This document shows, piece after piece, positions 34,707 through 49,700 of a stretch of DNA of 58,129 nt. The notes below the pieces were generated by a model. That model ran no database searches. It saw only the letters and a program-made list of their open reading frames with translations, and had not been told where the DNA came from. Source of the stretch: an uncultured Christensenella sp. (GTDB lineage Bacteria; Bacillota; Clostridia; Christensenellales; DTU072); contig CAJLYQ010000003.1 in assembly GCA_905210905.1 (NCBI GenBank), forward strand, positions 1 through 58,129, written 5' to 3'. Positions within the stretch are counted from its first letter, which is position 1. The number at the start of each line of letters is the position of its first letter. A program made the position numbers and the translations under genes.

Positions 34707-37700
34707 ATGCGAAACAAACGTACAAGATTATTGATTTTGCTGTTTACGATACTGGTAGTCGTGTCAATGATTGCCTTGATCGCCTGCGAGAACAAACCGA
34801 CGGAAGACCCGGACGAGCCTGCGCCGACGCCCGATAGGGAAACGACGTTCGTTCAGTATATGGAAAAACTGAACGCCGGGCTTAAAGAAGGGCAGAGCAA
34901 TCTCGCTTCGCTTAAGGACTACCACGTTGCAAGCGAATATACCTTGATGACGAGAGAAGAAAATCTCACGATTACTTACGAAGCCGTTTACAAAACGAAC
35001 AAACGCGACGGCAACTACTATATTAAGGTATTCGACAACAGCAACGGGATAGACAGACTGACAGTGTACTACGACGCCGCGGATTTGTACGTTACCGCAG
35101 GCGAAAAGCACTACGTCATAAACAAGTTCGGTTCGCTCCTTCTTTTCGATACGTTTGCTTCGGCAATAGATATTCTCGACACCGGAAGTTACGCTTACGG
35201 TGCGGAAATGCAAGAACTTTTCTCCCCCAACACCGTACTCAGCGCGCTCATAGGCGTTAAAGATATGAGTTATGCAAAGGTGGGCGAAAACGGTGAAAGA
35301 GTCAACGCTTCGGGGATAAACCTCGAATCGATAATGGGTAGGTTCAACGACCGCTTCGCCGCCTACAACTCGATCGTAGGCACGACGTTCGACGCAATCA
35401 CCGACAACTACTTAGGATTCAGACTGAGCAGAATTCTTATGTTCAAACTTAAATCCTGCAGAGTAAACGAAGTTTCGTTCAATTTGACGAACGGAATGGT
35501 CAACGCCGAAGAAATCGACGTACGAGGCACGATAGACGAAAGCAAGTACTTCCTTAAAGCAAGGTACTCGCACGACGAAAAAACCGAAGAAATAGCGGTG
35601 GCAAAGAATTTGCCGAACGCTTACGTTTACGAAAAAGTTTCTCCCGGCAAAGGTTCGCTTGCGGGCAAAACCACCATACCCGAACTGAGAGAAAGCGACT
35701 TCGACTTCGCGCTCGATTACGATATAGTCCCTTCGGACAACGCCGAGAACGAAGTCACTATGAGAATATACGACGACGTGTCCACGGGCGGCGACAACAC
35801 CGGCGTGAACAAGTACGATCAAATAAACGAGATAATAAGCGTTTATTATAAGGACGCGCTCGCGTATATAAACACTCAGGGCGCGTACGACTTTATCGGA
35901 ACGACGGTTGCGCTCAGCGCGCTCAGACTTCCCAAAGTTTATCTGAAAAACTTCGATCTGTCGGGTTTCCTTACTATGGTATACACCGATATGATACGCA
36001 CCGCCGAGAATATGACGAGCGGCGGAACGCTCAACGTCAAGAGTAAAACGTTCGAAGCGATCGTAAACGCCGTGGAAAGCGACGTGGACAAAAAAGAAAT
36101 CAAAGTCACCGTCACCGAAGACCTGATTAAAGAACTCCGCGGCGACGGAAAGAGCCTTATGACGATTCTCGCCGAACAAACCGGCGTGGAAGAAGAACTG
36201 CTCCGACAGTACCTGGGCGACGACTTCTTCCGCAATATGAGAGTCGTGATTACCTACAACTTCGGAACGAAAATAGCGACCGTGGATATCTACAACGGTA
36301 CGGAACTTCTCGTAACCACCGATCTCTACCGCGTCGAAAACGTCGGAGTTATTTTCCCTAGCGATCTTAACGAACTCAACTATACCGAGTTTAAGGAACC
36401 CGAAATCGTCACTGTGGAATACGAAATAGAACTTAATCCTTACGGCGCGCGCAACGTGAGCCTGTCGGAATTCATCGGTTCGTTCTTAGGCGACGCCACC
36501 GGAAAGAACACGCCTTATATAATCACCGAAGGGCGTTACGTCGTGGCGAAAGGGAAGATGAGCGAATACTACATAGTCGACGCAAACGGGAAGAAGAAAG
36601 CGATTACTTCTCTCGATATGGGATTCTTCCTCGAAGACAAAAACAACAAGACTTCGACGAAGTTTATGTCGATCGTATCCGACTCGGACGATTTGTCGAA
36701 AGTGCTTATCGAACTGTTCACCCCGGTGGGAGATATAAGCAACGAGAGCGGAATAGCGTTCGTTATGGACAAAGACGAAGTGGCGAGAAATCTCGGAACG
36801 CTTTCGGAGAACAGCGTGTTTGCCGGACAAACCGGACTGAGCGCGTTTCTCGCTATCTACAACGCGGCGGACAAGAACGCGAAGACTTACACGGACGACG
36901 GATTTTTCTGCGTCGACCTTATGGTCACCGAAGACAGCGACCCGGTTGAAGAACTTGTCGGAATCAAGAACACCAACGCGCGCGTCAAGTGCAAAATAGG
37001 GTTCGATCCGTTGGATTTAAGCGGAGTGGAAAAGGAAAAATATTCCAAGCCGTATATTCACGAACCCGAAGACGCGTCGGCGAGCGGCATTTACGCAAGC
37101 GGCAGCAAGTGGAAAGAAACCGTCGCCGTTACCGTATCCGACAAGAGAATAAATATGTACGTCACTTACGACCCGGAGAGTATAAAAATCGTCACGGGCA
37201 AGACGGAGTACACCCCGACGGCAAAACTGTTCGGCGAAGAGTTCGGTTATTCTTTGCAAATAGTAAGCACTACCGGTACGTACAACGTTAAAAACGTAAT
37301 TATAGACAGAGAAATAACGGCTGCGGACGGAACGAAAACGCCGTTTTGGGTAATCGACCCTGCGTACTACTCGAAAACGCCCGACACGATACAGGTTATG
37401 TACGAAGGCGGCGAGTACGGCACGCTCGAATGTGAAATCGAAGGGTTCGAGAGCGGCAACGTCACGCACAGCGGATACAATCTCGCCCTTTTTGCGGGAA
37501 AAACCGACGGAATAAAGAAATATAAACTCGTTATCGGAAAGAACAGTATAGCCTGTCTTGAACAGGAGATCTACGTCGGCGTTATTAACCGCACGGTTAA
37601 ACCCGTTACGGACAACGACGGCAAAGAACTTACGTACGTCGTTGGTAACGAGCAGATCCCGGTAGTGGCGCAGTTCAAAGCGGATCCGTACACTTACGCT

Positions 37701-40700
37701 ATGACGAAGAGAGTAATGGAAGAAAGCGGCGAAAAGTACGATTTCCTTGCGGAAAACATCGTTTTGCAGAACGTTACGCTTAATTTCGAAAACCTTTACG
37801 GATACGAAAGCGTGGACGAAGGCAACGGTATCGTGCAGAAACCCCTTTATTACGACGCCGAAGGGTACAATTATATGTTCCTTACCGAACTCGGGCTTGA
37901 CTGGAAATTTGCCGGCGAAAACGCCGAATACTTCTATTACGGCGGCGAAACCCGTTACGCCGTGGCGACTTACGGCGACGCGGAAAACGGCTGCGGCGTA
38001 AAAATAGCCGTTCTTATCACGGTAGAAGAGAAAAAGGTCGATCGCGTTATTATCGACGGCAGCGAAGGCACGTACGTAATGGACGTATTGAAGAAAGAAA
38101 CGTACGACATACCGACGACCACGACGAGCGAACACACCGTTAAAATCAGATTTGCCGACGGCAGCGAAAGAATAGTTTCCCTTTCCCGTCCGGCGGCTAT
38201 AAGCACGGACAGATACTGCTCCGAGTACGTTTACGGAGAACTCGACTGGGCGGGAAGAGAAACGGCGAAAGAAAGGCTTAAACTCGAAGGCGTCGTCGGA
38301 TTGTTCGGCGAAGGAATGCAAACGGTGAACACGACGACCGCGTCGTTCGGCGGAGTTCTCGGAATGAGCACGCAGGAAGTGACGCTTACAGTAATCGCGC
38401 CGACGAGAAACCCTGCCACGACCGACAGATTCGACGTTACTTTGGTAGGAAGTATGAGCGAAAGCGGCGAGCCTGCGACCCCGTCCGTGGTAAGCGTAAA
38501 CAAAGTCAGGTTTACCGCGCCCGAAGGGAAAGACGATGTTACGGAAATCGAGTATTTCAGCATAAACCCGTACAACAAATCCGCGCGTTTGCCCGACACG
38601 ATATGGCTGTATCTGCCGGCAGGAGTGGATACCGGTTCGAGTACGACCAAAGAATGGGTGGAATATCCCGTCAACTGGCTTACCACGGACGCGGACGGAA
38701 AAGAACTTAACATTATAAAGAAGAACGACGACGGATATTTCGTTCTCGCACATCCGAGAACGGAAGAAACCAAACTCATCGTTTACGGCGTAGTGGGTAA
38801 TTCCGGCGACGCAAAACGGCAGATAATCATATCCACCGCTTTGCTTAATATGGAGAGTAACGTAAAAGACTACGTTCTGTACAGAAAAGACGGCACGGCG
38901 CAGGATAAAGACGAGGCTGTTTCCATAGACCCGTACCTTAGTTACGAAGACGTACTTCCGTCGCGGTTCGAGGCGAAACTCGGCAGCGGAGAAACGGTAA
39001 GAGGACAAACCGAGTGGTACTACGGCGAATTCCCCGTTTACAGAAACTCCGAATACGGCGCGAAGTACAAAGACGCCCGCTACGACAAGTATTACGGCAG
39101 CGACGGATACCTGTTGTTCTCCCGCGCGGGCGGACAGGCAGAACTCAAAATGACGATTGCGTCCGGCGACGTCAGAAACGACATTTATATTACGGTCAAC
39201 GTTTCTTCCCGTACCGTCAGGTCGGAACGCGACGGCGACGCGAAGATAAGCGATTATATCGACGTATTCGCTACCGGCAGAGCGGACGGCGACGTTTATA
39301 GCGGAACGGCAAAAGCAGGCTATACGGAAGTAAGTTATTACACGTCGGACAGCGCGACGCTGTACGAAAGAATAGCGGAACTTATCCGAAACGGCGGTAT
39401 AGGCGTGGCAGGGTTCTCCTTCATTCAGATAGACGATCCCAGGGTGCTGTACGCCAAAGAAGTCCGTTGGAGCATAGAAAGACTGCGCGAAGTCGAAAGA
39501 GGACTTGCCAAGAAGATAAAAACCACGTCTTTCGTCCTTACCGGCACGATCAACTTCGGCACGATAAACGAAACGCAGATAAGCGTGCTTATAAGCATAG
39601 ACGAAGTTACTTCCGGCGTAACCGAGATGGAACTTATCTCCGGCGAAACGATGACGGACAAGGGCGTTTACACGATTAAAAACGACGAAGACGGCGACGG
39701 AAAAATAACGCTTACCGACGGCGGAGAAGGCAAACGCCTTACCGACATAGCGTACTACCGCGCGGATATTTATGACGAATACTTCGGATCGGACAAAGTT
39801 TTCGAATACAACTCGTTTGAAAACGTTCTGTTCTTCAGCGTAAGCGAAGTATACAGACTCAGCAAAGAATCGAGCGGAGTTTATTGCTCGCCGAGCGAAT
39901 ACTTCGAATACCTGTTCCGTTCGATAAGACTCGGATTTACGAGCGGAAAAACCATTACCGCAAACGCTTCCGCGTCGATAAGTTACGGCGGAAAAGACGC
40001 GGCGTACTTTAACAAAAACGTACTCGGATTCGGCGAAGAATACAGCGAAAACGGCGTTCCTACCGGGTACGGATTTATCGTGCTCGAACGTCTTAGCGAA
40101 GGCTCCGCGCTCGATCGCACGCTCGTTATCGTAGCGGCGGAAAAAGCGACCGTGGACGATAAACAACTCGAAGACTATATAGACGCGCTCGGAGAAGACC
40201 TTAACGAAGTCTATCCCGAAAAATTCGACCTGCCCGAAAAAGTATCCGTCGGATTCAGAAAAGCGGACGGCACTGCCTACAACGCGTTTTACAGAGTAAG
40301 CGACTGGACGCCGTACCTTGACTACTTCGAAGACGGTTTCGGCGCGAGAAAGAGTATCCCGGCAAATTATATCAATATAATAGACGGATCAAACTACACG
40401 TTCAGTTACGTTTTGCCGGATATGAACGACGCGAATTCCGCATACAAGACGTTCTACTACAACGTTCGTTTCCGCAAGAAGAACGTGCGCTCGATTTACT
40501 TCGACGGTTCGGGACAAACTTCGTCCTACGACATAAGCGAAGGCAAGATCTACGTGGAAAACTCGTATGCTTTCCTGACGTACGACTCGACCGCCGCAGG
40601 CGATAAGAAATATTCGATTAACTTAAGCGCGATACCGTCCGTCGTAAGAATGATAGCGGACGCGCAGAATTATCAGTCGGGACTTACCGACGTATATTCG

Positions 40701-43700
40701 GTCAAGTGGAACTTCCTTGACGAAGAAGGCAATCCGAGAACGTCTTTCGGCGAAGAAATCTTCAGACAGGGTACGGACGAAAACGGCGTGCTTATCGCCA
40801 CGTTCTCGTTCGACAGTTATTACGACTCGTCGAGAAACAAAGTTACGCAAACGCTCGAATTAAGGCTCGTGCTCGCGCCTATGCGTTTCTATGCGATTGC
40901 GGACGAAAAATTCACGGTTATCGCCCACGCCAACAAAGGCGAAGACGAACTCTACAACACCATAGTAATCGACCCGTACAACGACGTAAACGGTTATAAC
41001 GGCAACTTCAAACTGCCCACCACCCTTACGCTTTCGTTCAACGCCGGACAAACCTACAAATTCTCCAACGTGGTTTACGGTCTGGTAAACTCTCAGGGAG
41101 CGTACCAAAGAGATATCTCGACGATCGGTTACAACGAAAACGGACATAAACTCACGTTTGATTATACGCCCGACCCGACCTGGCTCGAACTCAGGGTATA
41201 CGTAAGAGGTTACTCCGAAGAAATGGGCAGGGACAGCGGTATAAGAATTAACGTAAAATTCTTAAAACGCAACATTACGGATACCGCAATGCCGAATTCG
41301 GTATACCGTGCGGACGGTACTTACGATTACGAAACCGACGTTGACGGCAAGATAAAATACGACGGCGACGACCCGGTGAAGAAGACGTATAATTCTTACG
41401 CAAAGTTTACGTTCGACGGAAACGGAACGAAAGAAGAAGGCAGAATGCCGGTTTATTTCGTCGATCCGTACAATTCGTCCACGTTTGCGTTGCCGACGAA
41501 AGCGTCGTTCGAGTTTGCTTCCGCCGAAGCGGGAACGTACGTTGAGTACGCTATATCCGGCTGGCAGTATTACGATTACGGCAAAGCCGCGTACGTCGAT
41601 TTCGAAGAGTTGAAAGACGGCGCAAATCCGAGTTCGTTTACGAGGTTCTATTCGACGACGGACGGAAACGGACGCAACAGACGTTGTTATTTCAACCCGT
41701 CGGAAGACAGTTATAAAGGACAGGGGTACGCGTTGCGCGGATACGTAAGCGTCGGCGACGAACGTCAGTACTTCGATGTGGTTATGGTAGTGCTTAACCG
41801 TTCTTTGCGTGCGAGCGCGATACTTAAGGACGAGTACAAGGTAAGTTACGATTTCACCGACCCGATAGCGGCGATGCTTAAAGACATACCCGAACTTTTC
41901 GGCGACGACGCGTTCGTCGATTACGACAAATACTCGGCGAAGTTCTCCGTTGACGCAAAACGCACGAGCGGCGAAGGAACGTACAGATTCGTACTCGAAG
42001 AAGGCGGCGAATTCAGCAGAAAAGACGAAAGCGGCAACGCGACCAACCACGCGGTTTCGCCGGAAATGCTCTGGTCGGAAGAATACGACACGGACGGCGA
42101 CGGCGTTCCGGACACGTTGTTCGAACAACTCGTCGAAAAAGGTTTCGTCGGCACGATTGACGGCAATCTTTATCGTTACGACACGGGAATAACGGCGTTG
42201 TTCGGTTATTACGAACTTAAAAAAGACGCCGAATACGACCGTTTGGCAAACGCTCTCGTGTGGGATACCTTGTTCCTTTCGGACGGAACGGTTTCTTCTT
42301 CGTACAGCGACGCGGCGAGAAGAGCGATCGAAAACGAGGCGAAAGAACTCGAAAAAGAAGTCGTTTACGCCAACTATCTGACGGTGGCGAAGAAAGTCGG
42401 CACTGAAGACGAGATAGCGGCGGGCAAAGCGCTTAGCGACGACGACAAGATCACCCTTACCGGCGCCGTTATCGACGCGATATTGCAGATAATCAACGCC
42501 GAAGACCAAAAAATGTACGATAAAAACGACGAAGAAGATATGAAGTACCTTGCGTACAGAACGTATCTCGCGACGAAAGAAAGTTACGACGAATGGACGG
42601 TTTCGGGCGGAAACAAGACCGTAAGGGTACGCATATACGAAGCCTGGACGTCGTGTATCAAAGATTACCGCGCGGCGGACGTACAGACGAGCGGAAACGT
42701 CAGCGCGAACCAAAAACTGAAAGCGGAACACTTCCTGAAAGTTTATAACAAGGAAGGCGCGCTCAACACGGCGGAAAAAGCCGCTCTCGACGCGAAGAAA
42801 AAGACGATAGCGTCTTCCCTTTACGTCAACAAGAACTCCGCTCTCTGGGACGAAGTTTACGCCGCCGCCAATCCTGCAGAACGCAAAGCGATGGACAAGT
42901 ACGAAGAAGAATATCGCACGACGGGCGACGACGGAAGAAGCGGAAAGAGTATGGCAAGCGACCTGTTCCGTAAAGACGTCAAAGGAATGAGTTCTCTCGG
43001 CACAAAAGGAGAAAAAGCGGACGCGGACGTAAGCATACCGGTCATCAAGTACTCGTCCATAGAAGTTACGGGCGGCGGAACGACGATAAGGTTTAACAAG
43101 TTCAACTTCCAAAGCATAGACAAGACCTTTACGGTAAGGTTCGAACTCAGTTACGAAGAAATTTACAAGAGAATGCTCGAAGAGGCGGAAGAAGCGGTTC
43201 GTTCGTCTTACAGAGAAGAACAGAAAGGCGAAGTTCTTTCCGAGTACGAAATCCGCGCGATAAAAGACGCTGTAAACGCGACTGCGCCGAAGAAAGCGGA
43301 CGCGGACGGCAACTATTCGGTAATCGACGGACTGAAAACGAAAGCCGGCAAAGCCTTCGACTACGATATGTGGATAAAGGGCGGCGACAAGGCAAGTTAC
43401 GCGTCGTTCTGGAACGCTCTCGTCAAGTATTACAGCGACTCTGCGATAAGCATAATCACGAGCAACGTCGGCGAATTGCGTTCCGCCGACGGATACGACG
43501 ACGTAAAAGACAACCTTGCGTTCAAAGTGTCCGTACCCGAATGGAACGCGGTGGTTTCCGCGTTTAAGGAAGTAAAAATACTGTCTATGGCGGACGGAAT
43601 AATCGCCGATACGAAAAACAGGTACGATTTCGAAAATTCCGACGAACGCCGTCAGGCGGTGAGATACCTTGCGACGATCGTTGCGGAAGAACTGAACGTG

Positions 43701-46700
43701 ACGATCACCGACGCGTATATAAAACTCGGACTCAGCGGAACGTACGCGACGGACTACGAGTACGAAGTTACTTCCGAGATGTGGAATACGGTCAGCGTCA
43801 GGTTCCGCAGCGAAGCGTACCGCGAAATCGCGCTTGCGAAACTGAGTTATATAGAAAAGAACAACGATACGGACGAAGAAGTCGGCAGAAACAAAGCGGT
43901 AAGAGATCTTGCCGTATATCTGGTGGAAAACGACGTAAACGTATCCAAACTCGAAGAAGTGCGCAATGCGGCGGAAAAAGAAAAGAGAGCGACCACGCTT
44001 GCTCAGACCCTTCTCGTCACCACTTCTGCGGACGAGGGGCTTAAACAAGCCGCACGCAGCGCGGCAAGCGAAGCAGGTTCGAACGAGTTGGAAGTCGGAT
44101 ACGCCGTATTGTTCTCGTATTCCTACCCGGCGACGGTTACCGACGTTATGTACGACTTGCTCGAAAAGACTTTCGGACAGAGCAACGAAGCGTTCGTAAA
44201 TCTGTGCGACAGACACTCGACGAAGTTGAAGAAGAAAGCGATAGTCGCCTTCCTTGCGAGAGTAAGCGAAGATACCGAACTCCGCAAAGCGGCGGAAACG
44301 TACTTCACCTTCCTTACCCGTTACGCAAAAGGCAAGACTTCGCCTTACGGAGTGATGATGAACAATCCGACGGGAGCGGGATACGGAGCGGCGAGAATAG
44401 AAACGCTGCAAAACGGACTGCCTGCGGCAAACTGTCTGCTTTATTACGCCGAACCCGACGCGGTTTATCTCGACGCGCTTAAGAGCGAAGCGTCCGCTAT
44501 AGGAATGACGGAAAACGAAATTACCGTCGCGCTGAAGAGAATGAAACTGTACGACACGCTTTACGCAAGAGCGAGCCAACAGGAAAAAGACAATTACTAC
44601 GCCGCATACGAATCCGAGTCGAGTTACGTAACGGGCGGCGAAGCGATGGAAAGATTGTTCTCCGCGTTGGAAAGCAACGGCGAATCCGGCAAAGAAATCA
44701 AAAAATCGTTGGTTTCGTTCTACGATAAAGAAACGCAGGCGCAAAACAACCTTTCTTACTATGCGTTTATCGAACTTGTAAGCCAAGCGGAAGAAAAAGG
44801 CAGAACCGAAGGCAAAGCGTATCGGACGTTCGTCGAAGAATACGTTTCGGAAAACGAATATACCAAAGCGAAAGAACTTCTCGACGAAATCAAGAAGAAC
44901 TACGAATCGAGCAAGGCGCAAAGCGACTCGTCGGTTACGGGCAGAGGTTATATCGCGAAGAACTATTACGGCGATTACTTCGAAAAAGGCGGATACCTTA
45001 CGATAAACGATTATTCGGACGACTATCACGATATCGAATACCTTAAAGAAGAACTTATCGCGATAATCGAAGCGAAAGGGCTTTCTTACGGCGATTCCGC
45101 GTTGAACTCGATCACCGAAGCGTATATGAAAGACACGCTTTTACGCGCGATAGCGGCGTATTACGAAACCGCCGACGCGGCGAGCAAGGCGACCGTGGAA
45201 GAAGTTGCGGCGACGTTTACCGGGTCGAGAATAAGCGGCGACGCGGAAACGGAGTTCGTCACCCTTGCGGCGGCGAGCAAGTTGCCCGGACAACTCGGCG
45301 TCAAGATTTACGACGCACTTAAAGCGAGAGGCGACTTCGGTTCGGACGAAATAAGCAAAATCGAAGCGAGATTCTACTTCGTGTGGTTAAATGAAGCGCG
45401 CGGAGCGGCGACGAGAAAGATTAAATCCACGAAAACCTCGCAAATCGAAGGAAACGCGGCGTATTCTGCGGAAATCACTCGTCTTACCGGACTTATGAAC
45501 TCGCTTTCGGGCAAAGCGGAAAGCGCGCCGCTCGAAGGGGAAACGCTCGTATCCGCAAAAGAAATCGCTACGGCAAAAATCCTCGCGCAAATGCTTACCG
45601 CCGCAGAAAGCAGTTGTATAGCGTACGAAGACGCGTACGAAAAAGCGGTAAGGAGCGCGCTCGAAGGTGCGGCTAAGACCTACGCTTACGACCGTATGTA
45701 CGAACTTAAGAGCGAAAGCGGAAACTACGTTTACAGATCCGTTCTCGAAGAAATAACCGACGAAAAAACGACGGAAGCGGCGGAAGGCGCTGGAAAAGCG
45801 GCGTTTGACGAAAGAAAGTTTAACGAAGCGGAACAGGCGATGCTTGCCGAAAAACTTTCCACCGCGAAGAACGCGATCGGGCTTGCGGTAAAGACCGCGC
45901 TTTATGCGAAAGCGTACGACAAAATCAAGTTGTTCGGTCTTAACGCAAACGAGTTTGCGTACAAACTGTACGTTTATCTCACCGGCTCGACGAGCGCAAA
46001 CGCGGCGCAGGAACTCTTCGGCGAAAATCTTAACGGAGCGGACGGAATAATCGGCAGAACGCTCGCCGAGTATGCGAAAGGACAGGAAATCGACGTGACG
46101 AGCGAAGCGTACGACACGGTTCGCCGCCTTACCGACTGGTGGAAAGCGAACACGGAAGCGGCGTCGGTTTACGGCGTTCTCGGAGAAGAAGAACGCGCGT
46201 TTATAGAACAAATTTACCGTCAGGCGTATTATCAGGCAAACGCGCTTGCCGGCGGAACTCTGACTAGCGCGAGCGGAGCGGAAGTCGCGTACGCAACGAT
46301 GACGACGAGCATTTACTTGTTCCTTGCGGACAAGGACGACGCGGAAAACGACGTTCCGGCGGACTACTTCAGCGCAGGCAACGAAGACGAGTACAAAGCG
46401 TTTATCGTAGACCTTATGCTTAGCGGAGATTTGCTTAACCGCAAAGGACACGCGCTTACGCTTGCGGCGGCAAGACTTAACACCGTCGTTACCGAACTTG
46501 CGCTTGCGGAAGGAAAACTTCTGTGCGAATACACCGGAATAGGTTCGGTTACGGGCAGCGCGAACTTCGACGAAATAGTGTCCGCTATGACGAACGCGCT
46601 TATGAAAGCGAGCGGCGTGGTTAAGTCGGGCGCGCTCACCGAAGAAGAAATTGCGGAAAGAGAAGCGTTCTACTTAGGTTATCTCGAAAAAGCGGTTAAT

Positions 46701-49700
46701 TACGTCGAATACACCTCGGTTTACGGTTCGGAAGAATATGCGCACACCGGCGAAATGCTCGTAAACAATCCTTTACGCAACTACACCGACAAGATTTACG
46801 TTAAAGTAACGGGCAAAAACCTTTACGGAACGAGCAGAACGAGCGAAGAACTCGAAAACGAGTTCGGTATGCTGTCGTTCGGCAAATATCTCGAAAAAGC
46901 GGGCGGCGACTACACGAAGGCGCTCGAAATGATGACGGAAACGCGCATAATCGAAGTTAAAGACTTCGTAAGCGAAGACCACGCGGAAAGCGGCGACGTC
47001 CACGTAATCTACTTCGACCGCAAGGAATGGGACGAAACGCTTGCGTCGAACGGCGCGACGAAGTCCAACCCGTATTACGACAACCGCAACGTGTTTATCG
47101 CCAACGACGGCAAAACGTACAGAATAATCGACGTGGGCGGCGGTTACGGCTACGCCAACGCGCTTAAAGCGAGCGGACTCAGATACGAACTTTCCGACTT
47201 TACGGAAATCGACCTGTTCTTCGACGCGGACGAAAGCAACCCCTACAACGAACCCACGAGAGTGAACGAGAAAGGGGAAACGGTAATCGACGACAGCGAC
47301 CCGGTTAAATACGCAAGAGCGATGGAAACGAACGAGAAAAAGAACGTTCTTATGCTCGACGCGCTTGCGCCCGAACTTCCCGACAAGGCGTACGCGATAG
47401 GTTACGTCAAGACCGGCGCGGCAATCGACTATTCCGCAGGAATAAAACTCGGCGAAGTGGATATAACCGGGTACTCGGAAGAGTTTAACAAACTCGTTTA
47501 TAAGGGCGTTGCGGCGAAAGCGGACGACGCGTACGTTATCACCGTGAGAGAGGCGAGCGGAACGAGTTATAAAAAGCAAGGCGACATAAGGGTAGGTTAT
47601 CTCGACAGAAACGTGGAGAAGATCTATCTCGAAACCGACGCGTACCTTAAAGGCAGAGCGAAACCGGAAACGAGCGGCGACTTTGCCGGAAGATACTCGT
47701 TGTTCGACGATACGACGGGCAGCGTAACCAACGGTAAGAACGTTATATACGTCGACCCGACGGACGAGAACGTGGTTCTCAGCGCGAGCAAGTCTTACGC
47801 TCTTCCGGCGGAAATGGCGGTTAAGTGCGGCGAAGGCGAAAAGATAGAGTTTACCGACGTCGTATGGGATATGAAGAAAGTAAAATACGGACTCGGCGGC
47901 ACGGGCGAAACGGGAATAGAGATGAGAGTTCTTGAATACCGCTACGTGGACGAAAACGGCAACACGCGCAAGATTTCTTACGACTACGACAAATACGCCG
48001 TTACTATGACGACGTACGACAAGAGCACGGGAGAAGAAAAAGGCACGGCGACCTACGTATTGAGCAAAGACGATATGATCGACTGGAACACCGTACTCGT
48101 TATCGAAGATCAGTCTCTGCAGGCGATAGTGGACGCGGAAAGCGGAGTTCAGATAGCGGACGCGACTTCGGTAAACGAAGCGGACGCGACGGCTCATTCG
48201 TTGGAAATAAACCCCTATTATCCCGAATATCCCGAAAACATGCAACTTACGCTTGCCAACGAAAGCGTAAACGTAGAACTCAGCCAAAGCGACTGGACGC
48301 CGAACCTTACCAAACTTAACAACATAAGAAGGGGCGCGGCGACGGATTACACTTTCGACGCAAGTTTCTACTATCTCGGATACGAAATAAAAGTGCTGTT
48401 TAAGGCGATGAAAATAACCGTACCCATGGGCGAGATGCTGGACGGCGGAACGATTTATCTTATGCGCGACGGCGGAGATTTCGGAACGCAGTTCAAACGC
48501 AACTACGGCGAAATGTACTTTAACTTTGCCGAAAACGAAGAGAGCAAACCCAACTGGCAGAAAGTTCCCGTTGCGCTTAAAGACGCCAACAAGATAAGCA
48601 GAACGGAAACGGGCATACAGGAAGTTTACGCGGTAATAGGAAGCACGTCGGTTACTGCCGGTATCGCGCCGAACGTGACGTTCAGACTGAAACTTATCGA
48701 CCTTAAAAACTACGCGGAATACGACGGCGGATACAACAACTTCGTCCACTACGACTATTACAGCATACCGAGCGACGGTAGCAAGAAAGCGACGGGTACG
48801 GGCGAATCGCCGGCGGCGATGGGTTCGACCTTCCTGTACGTGGACGAAAACGGCGAAAAGACGGCGTTCAATGCGGAATCCGACGATATAAGTTACGACT
48901 TCATCGGAAAGACTGTTACCGTATACGCGACGTACGGTACGGCGGATTCGGACAACAGGCTTGCCTGCGACTCGGTCGGCACGCAAAAACGCGGACTGTA
49001 CTTTACCGTTCCGATGGAAAGTTACGACAGGAGCAGCGTGACGGACGTAGAGTTCGTTACCGACGAAACGGGCAAGAAGTGGACCTGGACGAAGAAGAGC
49101 AAGACTTCGCCCGACTACGTCGACGCCATTTACTGGAAGATAGGCACGGCGATGAAAGCAAGCGACCTGCCGACGGTTAAAGACAGAATAACGGGTACCG
49201 AAGTTAAACTCGACTGGGATCTGTCCGGACTTAACGTAAACAGAGCGAACGTGGAAGAGCCGAACGCCGCGACGGCGACCGACGGAGTGGAAATACTCGG
49301 TTATTATATGGTCAAGAACGGCGTATGGCAGTCGGTAAGACTACGCGTATATATCGAAAAGATAAACGTTACGGACAAAATAATCGGGTTTACCAAGGCG
49401 GACGGAACGAAGAACGAAGGAACGAACATCGAAAAAGAATACGATTCGCAGTATTACGAACTTCCGTTTAACGCCGAATCCGACGAAATGAAGTTCCTCA
49501 GAGAAGACGGAACGCACGAAGTTATACCTGCGGAGAACTACGTCGTAGAGTATATGAAAGCGGGTTCGGACGTCTGGTCGGACGAAACGCTTCCACTCGA
49601 CGCGGGGACGTACTATATCAGAGTAAGGCTGAGAACGGACGATTACAACGTTTATATCGAGTACGAAAACGACAGACTGTTTACGCTTACGGTAAAACCG

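Noticed and set aside
41262..45029. Very long minus-strand open frame (1255 codons) opposite giant 3, with others opposite all three giants (for example 3052-5871 and 37017-40166).
   Set aside because: They are Arg/Val/Phe-rich translations antisense to clearly coding sequence. They arise because the real genes rarely use TTA, CTA and TCA codons, so few minus-strand stops appear. None has domain features or a supported start.
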